A DNA stretch of 64,000 nt from Lyophyllum atratum (lineage: Eukaryota; Basidiomycota; Agaricomycetes; Agaricales; Lyophyllaceae). The stretch lies in the NCBI GenBank assembly GCA_014905825.1, contig JACGCN010000090.1, positions 1-64,000 on the forward strand. Reading direction: 5' to 3'. Position 1 is the first letter of the stretch. Every line of letters begins with the position of its first letter. Shown here in pieces: positions 55,958 to 64,000 of this stretch. A program made the position numbers and the translations under genes. The notes beneath the pieces were generated by a model. It was not told the DNA's origin and ran no database searches. It saw only the letters and a list, made by a program, of their open reading frames with translations.

Positions 55958-57943
55958 ATGTGCGGTGGTACTAAGTGGAAGCGTGAGGTCGTCGCCGATC
56001 ACAAGGTAATCATTTGTGCTGGCACGCGCATACTCATGGCTGACAATATTGCTGTGCTGTAGTTCGACTTTGTCGACACGCGAGAGTTCACTGACAACGG
56101 CTTCGCCATGCGAATGAAGTATGTTCTCTATACCTCAACGGACTATCCATCTTAATTGGCTGCCAGATACCTTTGGCTGTATATCATCGTCCTCAAGTCC
56201 TTCCTAGTCTACATCCTCGATATTTTCTCAGCGGTAACCATGTTGTCCACGGAAGCTTGGTCGAACGAAATCTTCAATCAGTGCAAAGACTTGGATGGAT
56301 GCATCTTTATTCCCTTCATGACTGGTAGGTGGTTGTTCGTTGGCTGCATCATCTTTTCTTTCCTTCTGGTACGTAATCACTATCTGGCTGTACTTCTAGC
56401 AACTCATGGTATTACAGCTGGCATACGAGGCTCGGAAAACGAAGAAGATCATCGCCAGCAGGGACATATCGTACGCTTTTACCAACGTCATGGCCAATCA
56501 CTATTACTCCCTTCGTGAGTCAATCTTCGTTCCTGTTATATAGTATCACTGGCTCATGCATTCATAGGTTCCTATGATCATTTTTGCTTTTTTGATCATA
56601 TCAGCAACTCTACCAAGACTAGCGATGACTTTGCGTTCTTCGTCTTCTTCACTTTCAAAAGTTTGTTGCCAATCAATCCTCCATATTTGCGATGTACTAA
56701 ACAATACTAGGTTGGAAGCAAGTTTTGTTGGCGGACGCACCACGCCAGAGCATCAATGCCCTGACCCTTTATGCCATCTATCTTGTTAAGCGTAAAAACC
56801 CAGGAAAGTGGTACGAAATTGGGAAATGGTTTGCGAACAACAAGAGCTTGTCGACGTCGCTTTTGACTGTGACGACATTCCTTACTGTCCTGGTCTTTGC
56901 CGGTTCCCTGCTCCTTCTGATCGCCGCTGGCATCTGCTACATTCCTCTGTTATGTCGGATTCAAGGCAACCTGAAGGTTTGAAATGCTGTTACGGAAGAG
57001 ACTCGTCGCTAACTAGTTGTCGACAATAGGAATACTGCTGTCACAAAGTGGACAAGGTAAACTGATGTTTTGCTGCATAGTGTTGATAGCCCACTGATTT
57101 TTATTCGCCTCGCCAGCGCATCGACGCTGTTATCAAGCGCAGACAAAAGCAACGCCTCGCAGACGCAGCCAAGCTTGCTCAGAAAGAGGCACAGGGTGAT
57201 TTCTCTCACTTGAAGAATAAGAAAGGACAAATGATTGCCAAACCGCTCCCGCAACCGACCCTACCGAACCTTTCCGTCGACGATGATTTCGACGACAATG
57301 TGTCGATCAATACTCGTGCCCCGGCGCCGAGCACCTATACCCAAGACTACTATCATTACAATTCTGACAAGAACTCGATCATGACCGGAGACTACCCTCC
57401 ACCAATGCCTGCCTATAACCCATACTCCATGCATCAACCCCCGGCCCCTACGCACATTTCCAATCATCATCAGCTTCCTTCACTCAAGAAGACTCTCCAT
57501 ATCAGAACCACCAAATGTACGAAGACGATAACGATAGCACTGCCCATCTTACTGCCGCAGCTGCTCCATATTCCCAGCAATCTCCTGTTGAGCGGTCAAG
57601 ATCTGCTGGCATTCCGTACGGCCATCCTGGACCAGGCGGTGGTGGTGGTGGTAACATGTACAGCCCGCATGACGTTTACGAGGGCCGGGCTGCCCCTAAT
57701 CCAACACGTTCACCGGCGAATGGGCTGGCGTACGATGATGCATCCGAATATTCCAGGGGCTCCCTACCTGGGTACCCTGGGCACAACTCGCACTCCTCCG
57801 AGAACCCCTACGCAGGCTATTCAAGTAATCCCGCTACACCTCAAGGCGGGAATCTGCATCAGCAGCCTCGGAGAGGGCGCGGGTATGACGAGGAGGGTGG
57901 TGGCGGCGGCGGCGGCGGTGGCGGGTACTCGCACGCCATGTAG
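55958..57943 (+). CDS. KCH1-like low-affinity potassium transporter; frame break in the tail
   Basis: Fungal KCH1/PRM6 family membrane protein (K+ uptake, linked in yeast to Ca2+ signalling). Start ATG 55958 (MCGGTKWKREVVADHKFDF). Exons give YLWLYIIVLKSFLVYILDIF, TEAWSNEIFNQCKDLDGCIF, EARKTKKIIASRDISYAFTN, VMANHYYSL, SYDHFCFFDHI, DFAFFVFFTFKGWKQVLLAD, PRQSINALTLYAIYLV and a hydrophobic LTVTTFLTVLVFAGSLLLLI; then LKEYCCHKVDK and a charged cytosolic tail. Up to about 57465 the tail is in one frame (YNPYSMHQPPAP), then it must shift to SASFTQEDSPYQNHQMYEDD, which runs through DDSTAHLTAAAAPYSQQ-like sequence to a poly-Gly stretch and stop at 57941-57943. No intron explains the shift; likely a one-base error or mutation. 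Confidence 0.82.
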
Positions 57944-58245
57944 ACTGGGTCTTTTCGCTCTCTTTCACCTTTTCTTTGTTTTTGTTCGTCCGGAACTATT
58001 TCATTTATATCTTCCTTCTCAAAGTCATTTGACTGGTTACCCTACGGGTGCCACATGTACAACAGATACAGTATTATTTGGCTATAGACTGCAGTTCAGA
58101 GCAAAACAACATCTATTCTCCTTCTGTGAAAGCAATTCATCGATCATAAGGTACAACATAAATATAACTTGACCAACCCCATAATCCCAACCGTTTGGGA
58201 ACTCCATAGATACACGCTGTCCATGTATGAGGCCCGGGGCTAAAT
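57944..58245. other. Convergent intergenic region KCH1-like/VTI1
   Basis: 302 bp holding both 3' UTRs. The wrong-frame extension of the potassium-transporter reading frame runs through here to 58172 and is not a gene. Confidence 0.5.
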
Positions 58246-59161
58246 TCAGGTGACTTTGCTCCAAACTATTAGACCGATGAGTAGGACAAGGATGAATATG
58301 ATGGCGGCCGTGACGACTCGTTGCTTGTACATCCTAGACAACACAGAGTCAGAAAAACCTATCGAGGTGGGATTACTGATGTCCCGAAAATTAGGGAATA
58401 TCACGAACTGTCTTATCATCTTCTTCAGTGTATTTGAAGCGCGGTCTATCGAAGAATCCGCGGTGTGTAACTGGACGGTGTTAGCGCTAGCACGGCTATA
58501 TACATGGTAACTACAGGTGCGTACGGTGTTGCGTGCGTTCTGTATCTGTTCCCGTTGCGTCTGGAGGTTCATCAAGATGTCCGCGCCTTGGTTTTCAGTC
58601 TCCAATGCAAGTCGTTGAGATTCTTGCAGTCGTCTAGAGCCATCTTCAAGGCGAGATGTCCCTGCTAATAGCCGTGCGCGATCATTATTCGTTCCGTAGG
58701 GGTCGTCAGATGTTGTAAATGGCTGAGTTGATGATGAGAGCAGGTCTGAGCGAGCGGCCTGAGCACGCTGCTCCTTGAGAAGTTTCTTGTATCGTGCTAA
58801 GTCTGCCTTTGCTGTGCGTAGGCGCGTGTGATATCCTGCACGGACAGACTGGGGTATTCCTTGAATTTCTATTTCCATTTGCGAGACCTGGGCGAGGAGG
58901 TTCCGTCAGCAACATATTAGGCGTAGGGAATGTGCGGTACCATTTCATCCGCTTCGTCCAGCTCCATATCTACCCGCCTTAGAGTGGCCTTTCGTTCTTC
59001 TGCGATGGAGTAGGTCAAGATCCTCGCTTCAATGAATCCAACTACTCACCACCGCGCTCATTACCGCTGTCCTCCCCCTCCAGCTTCTTCCCGATCGTTC
59101 CAATGAACTGCTGAAAGTCTTGCTCATAAGATTCAAAAAGTGCTGTCGGTGCACTGTTCAT
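58246..59161 (-). CDS. VTI1: Vesicle transport v-SNARE VTI1 (Qb-SNARE)
   Basis: Qb-SNARE for Golgi-to-endosome/vacuole fusion. Start ATG 59161 (MNSAPTALFESYEQDFQQ), N-terminal three-helix domain (FESYEQDFQQFIGTIGKKL, ATLRRVDMELDEADEMVSQM, EIQGIPQSVRAGYHTRL, ADLARYKKLLKEQ). The SNARE motif is LNLQTQ-like NLQTQREQIQNARNT, then, across introns, LHTADSSIDRASNTLKKM and a C-terminal anchor VVTAAIIFILVLLIGLIVW ending SKVT, stop 58246-58248. Four introns. Shares 144 bp of promoter with EMC3. Confidence 0.92.
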
Positions 59162-59305
59162 TATGGAGGTGTAGATGAAGAAATTGCGTTCCACCAGGGA
59201 GATAATGCGTTGAACAGGAGACAAGTGACGCAGACCTGTGCAAGGCCAGCGCAGGTTGTCGCGTCTCGTCCCAATTTGGACAGTCCGTCCCATTCACTCA
59301 CCGCC
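59162..59305. promoter_or_regulatory. Short bidirectional promoter VTI1/EMC3
   Basis: 144 bp between divergent start codons of two secretory-pathway genes. No clear TATA box. Confidence 0.4.
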
Positions 59306-60385
59306 ATGTCAAGTTCTACGTTCGTCTAGTTCTCTCGTTCAATACTCTGCATACCAGTCTGACTTACGCTAAAAGGGTCTCGTTATATCTGGACCCCCAG
59401 ATTCGTGACTGGGTCCTTTTCCCAATCACACTGGTGATGGTACGTGTTCATTTCAAAATTGACGCAACGTTCAGGTCAGCTAATGCCCATGCTAGATCCT
59501 AGTAGGTATTCTACGACATTATGTAGTCCTCCTCCTCCAGAGTTCCCCCAAAAAGCAAACTCGAGAGGCAATTCGCGAACAGTGGGTATTCCACTCCTGC
59601 CAGACGTTTTTGACCGACCTGAACACCTAGACGAGCCCTTGTGCGGTCACAAATACTTCGTGCCACGGCTTCGAACTCGCCTGCCCCGCCAAAGTTCTAC
59701 ACGTCTATCTCACGACATCTCTCCCAGGCATTTGCAGTAGGAACCTATCTCAAAGACGGCCCGCCAAAGGGTGATGCTCCTGCCCCCCCACCGAACCCGA
59801 TGGACCCTGCCGCCATGGACGGTATGATGGCTGGTATGAAGACTCAGATGGTGATGATGGTGCCGCAGATGGTGATAATGGGCTGGATCAATTTTTTCTT
59901 CCAAGGCTTTGTCCTTAGTGCGTATTCTTCGTCCGATATCCAGTCATTGCTGACCCACGCATATCTGCGCAGTCAAGCTGCCATTCCCTCTGACCCTCGG
60001 ATTCAAATCTATGCTACAGCGTGGCATCGAAACTCCTGACATGGACGTGCGATGGGTATCCTCCTTGTCATGGTATTTCCTCAACTTCTTTGGTCTGAAT
60101 GGTCTTTACCGTCTCATTCTTGGTGGAGATAACTGTGAGCATTCAGATTTTGTTATGCTCCTATGGTTCTAAACATACTACAACGTAGCCGCCGATTCTT
60201 CGCGTGATATGACCGCGTCTCCGTTTGCCGGTGCTGGCGCTGCTCCGGCTGGGCCCCAGGACTTTAACAAGTTATTCAAGGCAGAGAGGGATAATCTTGA
60301 ATTTTCGGAAGGCCTATACTCCTGGGTAGGTGCGGATGTCGAGGAAAGAGTACTACGCAAGTATGGAAAATTACCACCTACTTAA
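59306..60385 (+). CDS. EMC3: ER membrane protein complex subunit 3
   Basis: Core insertase subunit of the EMC (YidC/Oxa1-like), inserting tail-anchored and multipass proteins at the ER. Exon 1 is 14 nt (ATG 59306, MSSS plus two bases), then [62 protein letters not shown], a Pro-rich loop, [69 protein letters not shown] and [10 protein letters not shown]. The end is [14 protein letters not shown] and [19 protein letters not shown], stop 60383-60385. All features fit the DUF106/EMC3 family and its usual length. Confidence 0.93.
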
Positions 60386-60659
60386 TAGATGATATTTAGT
60401 TCAACCTTCGCTGCCATTCAATGGTTGCACACATTCGACATAGGTACACTAAATACATACAAATTAATGTGCTGGTGGGTCGTTTACAGGTAGGTCAACC
60501 AGATACCACCAGCATTGCTTTTCGTGCGAGCTCAGACGAGGGAGACTGGTGGAAAGAGACGAAAAGGTATAACTGGTAAGGTGTGAACGATGGCCGGGCA
60601 AGTTTAAGCCTCCCAGTGAACAGGTGACCAGCAGATTGCAGAACGCAGAGTATTCGTGA

Positions 60660-61500
60660 TTATACTAGGCCGTCGTACAGAGATAGTGCCTGTCATAGGA
60701 TAAGCGTGAGGTTGACTCGTATCACCAACCTACCCACCTGAACGATCGTCGGATCTTGCTTGCTACCCTCGACAAACTCTTCGTATGTCAACTTTGCATC
60801 CTTATCCTTGTCCATATTACTGAAGATCTTGTCGACGCGCTGGATACGCAACGTGATGAGTGGAGTAGACATTAGCGCCCAGCCTTTGGACCGACCTTTT
60901 CAGGAGTGTCCTCATCTGAAGGTAGTTTGACCATCTCGCCCGTCATCTTGTATATCGACTGCACTATCTGCAGCATTTCGTCATACGTGATCGTTCCGTC
61001 CTTGTCAATATCATATAGCTGGAACGCCCCTGAGTACATGATCGAAGGGTAAGCGGAGGCGAAAGCGCTTAGAATGAGAAGGACGTACACTTGAGCTTTT
61101 CCTCTAACCGGCCGCGACTGGTGACGCTGAGGGCACATATGAACTCTTTGAAGTCGATGGTTCCATTCTTGTTCTCGTCGAAGACGTTGAAGACATAATC
61201 GGCGAAGTCAGCAGGGTCGCCGAAGGGGAAGAACTGCTTGTATATTCTGCTAAACTCCTCCTTGTCGAGATGGCCAGATGGACAGTCCTTACGGAAACCC
61301 TTGTACCTACAATTCGAGTTAAGCGCTGTGATTTGTAGAGTACAATAAGAGATGAACCATTGTTGTAGCTCCTTCTTATCGACTGAAAGGGTGCTGTTGA
61401 TAAATCGGTGGGCAGAGGGAGGCTGAGGTCACGCACAGTAAGTGTTCTTCTGGAGGTCAGCGAGCTGTTCTGGCGAGAGTTTGCTTTGCGATTTGCCCAT
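60660..61500 (-). CDS. NCS1: Neuronal calcium sensor 1 (frequenin)
   Basis: Myristoylated EF-hand Ca2+ sensor that activates PI4-kinase at the Golgi in fungi. Start ATG 61500: [13 protein letters not shown] has Gly2 for N-myristoylation. Exons join to [21 protein letters not shown] (degenerate first hand with the CPSG insert), [20 protein letters not shown], second hand [14 protein letters not shown], third [14 protein letters not shown], fourth [14 protein letters not shown], then [19 protein letters not shown] with stop at 60660-60662. About 190 residues in all, as usual. Five introns. Confidence 0.95.
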
Positions 61501-62002
61501 GCTGGAGGAAAGAGAGCAGAGAAGAGAATCACCTCATCGGGGAGGACATGTGCAAGATCCCGAAGGCTGTACAGCGATCATAGATTACATTAGGACGCTC
61601 CTCACAATCTGCTTGCCCAGATAATCTGGGCATCTCCGCAATCTGGAAGAGAACCCTTGCGGACATCTATCAATTGGGCATCTGTTGCCATCTTAGGTGA
61701 CTTGGGTCATGCAGCGTGGTCGTTGTCGGGCATGAGGAGCGACTAAAGTAGTTTGCGTTAGCCAACTCGTGGCCCTGGTGAGCATATAAGAACTTGCATA
61801 TCAGCTGCGGTCCAGTAGACACAATCCCTCCAGCCCCCATCTTCATCTGTTAGAGTCATGGCTCATCACGACCAACCGATCACCAACGCACGCAGGGAAC
61901 CACATGCTGATTCTCTAAAAGTCCTTTCTCAAGTACAAACACATCGATACTGCTTTCTCCTTCCGTTCCTCCCGTAGCCGCCGCCCTCTCCTCATTCTAC
62001 AG
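61501..62002. promoter_or_regulatory. Divergent intergenic region NCS1 / Cys-cluster gene
   Basis: 502 bp with both promoters. A CATATAAG box lies near 61784. An ATG at 61858 opens a 39-codon frame that ends near 61977, just before the chosen start; it may be a uORF or an untranslated leader. Confidence 0.4.
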
Positions 62003-63437
62003 ATGTGCTACGCCCATGGCTCTATCGATCAGGCAGTCAATGTCTGTCCGATGTGCAAAGTCTTTCCACACGCAAGGTGGGTCTCCGACCGCCACACACT
62101 AACATAAGCGCCCATTCACTCCCCATTCAGGTGTCCCCATCTGCGAGACGTTTGTCGTAACCGTACCCTCCATCCACGAATAGACGTCTCCTATCTCAAG
62201 AATGCGGAAGGTAACCAGAAGCCATTCGTTCGTTTCAAGGGCATGCTTAATTTCTCGAGCTAGTGGACTCCTTTAACAGTTGCGGGTACTGCAAGGTTAG
62301 TCTCTGACAGCCTATACTCCGATCTCTTCCATTCCAACTCGTAGCCTTTCGCAGTGGGCTCGTACTGGTCCCCCACCCAAACAGGCCGGGTTCTTCAACC
62401 CTGGCTGGCCTGGTTGCTGCAGACCACCTACGTCCGCCGAATACAAACTCATTCAGGCCGCAGATTGGAGATCTGTTAGCATTGTGCACCAGGTCCCAAT
62501 ACCCCCGGAAATAAAGGCGGCCTTGGAGAGCCTTGGAACGAGGGGAAGCCCTATCCCCGCCTCTGGCGGCGTTGGGCGGAACAGTAATCTGAAGGCCACC
62601 ATTCCATCGAATGACCGCAAGTCAACCAATAATTCCAGTCCCTCCAGGTCAAGCTCACTATCCGGGAGAACAGCATCCTCTGTGACCGGCAAGCCACGGA
62701 CTGGCAGTCCAAAGCAAATACATCCGTCGCTTGGAAGCAATCTCTCCCGCAGTTCCAGCACAGCGGCTGTGTCCACGTCTGTTCCAACAGCGTCCACCAT
62801 GGAACAACTCCAGAACCAGCGCCGCCAGAGTGCGGAGAGACGCGCTGAAGGTCCTCATTCTTTACACTCTTCGCCAAAGCGTAAGAATGTCGACCTGGAG
62901 GCCTCCATCTCCCCGCGACGCAATAGCTCTACTTCGAAGGGCCCTTCAGTTACCCCCGCTTCGACCTCTGTCTCACTGTCAAAAGTGGTTGCTGATGGCC
63001 GATCTCCTCTGAACCAGGCATCGGTCCACCGTCGTTCTTCTATCGCAAACTCCAACGCAACTCCCGTCAAGGGGTCCCCTCCCCCTCCCCCCACTCGTTC
63101 CGCTGAGCGTCCGGCCTCCTTTGTTGTCCCTCGCTCGACGAAGAAGGATGAACTTTCCAGCGCCTCGAGCAGTAGTGGAAGCAGCGATGGGACAGGTTCT
63201 ATGACTGATAGCACTGTTACTTCTGATGGAGGGTTCACGGATTACCTTTCCGACGAGTCAGAGGCAGAGCTTCAAAGGCAGGCGGAGGCGCGCGCGGCGC
63301 TAGTCGCTCAGAACCAAGCTGAGGAATTAGAATTCAAGGCTGCTCGACAACAGCTTGCTCACATCGACCTGCGGCCACCAAAGACTTGGAATCCTACGAA
63401 CATTACTAACAACACGGCGCCACGCCGACCGGTGTAA
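62003..63437 (+). CDS. Protein with N-terminal Cys/His cluster and Ser-rich tail, function unknown
   Basis: ATG 62003 opens MCYAHGSIDQAVNVCPMCK; short exons add VFPHARCPHLRDVCRNRTLH, PRIDVSYLKNAE, SFNSCGYCK and WARTGPPPKQAGFFNPGWPG, CCRPPTSAEYKLI. The spaced CPMC, CPH, CR, CGYC and CC suggest a small metal-binding fold. After IPPEIKAALESLG the last exon codes about 300 residues of Ser/Pro/Thr/Arg-rich disorder (SSSLSGRTASS, KRKNVDLEASISPRRNSS, PPPPPTRSAERPA), ending in a charged helix AELQRQAEARAALVAQNQAE and PPKTWNPTNITNN; stop 63435-63437. Not assigned to a family. Confidence 0.6.
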
Positions 63438-63775
63438 CTCAGGGCTACGTACACTCATACACGGATCTGAAGGAGGTTAATCGGATGGACTTGTATTTAG
63501 CGCTAGTTCTGACTCGGATCTGCATGCTGATCTCTGTATATCTTCGTTCCTATATCGATAGCCATATAGTTTTCTGCGCCCTTGTATCGAACAGGTCCCG
63601 AGTAGTTGACCAATTGTATATCTTACCTGTGCATGAGTTGTTCTAAGCGTCTTTTAGATTAGGTTGGCTGCTTCAACACGTTGCGTCCTGTTGCGTCAGT
63701 AGTCGAAGTCGCCTAATTAGGACAAACAGCCATGCCCTCCACCATCGTCCCCTCCTCCTCTCCTTCTTCTTGCTC
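63438..63775. other. Intergenic region before the PROPPIN gene
   Basis: 338 bp with 3' UTR and promoter. An earlier ATG at 63732 opens only 15 codons in another frame. Confidence 0.45.
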
Positions 63776-64000
63776 ATGAATCTCGGACGCCATTCCATCT
63801 CTGCGACAAGCCCTGTTCACATCTTTGACGCCCGGTTTGATCCCGACTGCCAGATCTTCACCACCTCGACTCCAGCTGGGTTCGCAGTCTATCAGACCTC
63901 ACCATTGAAGCTACTCCGGAAACGTGGTATTATGGCCTGCAATGCATATACTCATAAAGATTCCTGAACTGTATGCTTTAGAACTCTCCGGAGGGACCCT
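63776..64000 (+). CDS. PROPPIN, ATG18/HSV2 type, 5' end only
   Basis: WD-repeat PI3P-binding propeller acting in autophagy and vacuolar or endosomal traffic; runs off the window. Start ATG 63776 (MNLGRHSISATSP), then FDARFDPDCQIFTTSTPAGF, AVYQTSPLKLLRKR and, after an intron with donor gtatta (about 63925-63982), ELSGGTL. This blade-1 sequence is typical of the family. The FRRG lipid-binding motif would lie beyond the end, so which paralogue it is (HSV2 or ATG18) cannot be decided. Confidence 0.8.

Noticed and set aside
57210..58172. Reading the potassium-transporter tail in the first frame to 58172
   Set aside because: After 57470 this frame gives an implausible hydrophobic, V-rich tail, while the alternative frame gives S/Q/G-rich sequence of the expected type.
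61858..61977. Short frame MAHHDQPITNARRE as a separate gene
   Set aside because: 39 codons, no relatives known to me, directly before another gene; treated as possible uORF or leader.

Overview
This is a stretch of a fungal nuclear genome, most probably an agaricomycete basidiomycete. Nearly every gene is broken by short introns of about 47-75 nt with GT..AG borders, genes are packed on both strands with intergenic gaps of often 70-300 bp, and several proteins are of types I know mainly from mushrooms: a membrane-anchored GH9 endoglucanase, the PEG..YFY-type membrane protein at 10.9-12.9 kb, and Ser/Pro-rich orphan proteins. There is no bacterial operon structure, no CRISPR array and no rRNA or tRNA gene that I can defend.

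Layout. 0-1.6 kb: the 3' ends of a GH9 endoglucanase (+) and of MET10 (-), both riddled with single-base frame breaks; the rest of MET10 to 4.2 kb is clean. 4.5-7.1 kb (-): uracil phosphoribosyltransferase and RRP8. 7.7-9.6 kb (+): a HerA-like P-loop ATPase, convergent with a DUF952 gene. 10.4-12.9 kb (-): a fungal membrane protein and a decayed tandem copy of its last exons. 13.1-15.1 kb (+): FG nucleoporin NSP1/NUP62. 15.6-19.2 kb (-): PRP5. 19.3-21.7 kb (+): proteasome inhibitor PI31 and a conserved orphan. 21.8-25.4 kb (-): a large ankyrin-DysF-FYVE-RING protein. 25.6-26.0 kb: tandem repeat plus MITE. 26.6-29.0 kb (-): ferric reductase. 29.0-31.2 kb: gene-poor. 31.2-33.0 kb (+): kynurenine aminotransferase. 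33.1-39.2 kb (-): SLH1/ASCC3-type helicase. 39.6-39.9 kb: second MITE, touching the start of a sugar transporter (40.0-42.5 kb, +). 42.6-43.4 kb (-): IMP2. 43.7-46.9 kb: two ribonucleotide reductase small-subunit genes head to head. 46.9-48.9 kb: gene-poor. 48.9-50.5 kb: Pro/Ser-rich orphan. 50.8-53.7 kb: VMA21 and ALG8, divergent. 53.8-55.7 kb (-): DRG1/RBG1. 56-58 kb (+): KCH1-like potassium transporter. 58.2-60.4 kb: VTI1 and EMC3, divergent. 60.7-61.5 kb (-): NCS1. 62-63.4 kb: Cys-cluster/Ser-rich orphan. 63.8 kb to the end: 5' end of a PROPPIN (ATG18/HSV2 type).

Most genes are housekeeping genes (splicing, nuclear pore, ribosome rescue, ER quality control and N-glycosylation, vacuole and endosome, sulfur and nucleotide metabolism) and do not form one pathway. 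No secondary-metabolite or defence cluster is evident. The most distinctive items are the multidomain endosomal E3 ligase with a probable 3-nt exon inside its FYVE domain, a 4-nt exon and a GC-AG intron in the sugar transporter, the helicase whose second motor has decayed, the inverted RNR small-subunit pair, and a two-copy MITE family whose arms co-vary within each copy. All exon joins were made by eye from splice consensus plus protein-family similarity; nothing was checked against RNA or databases.
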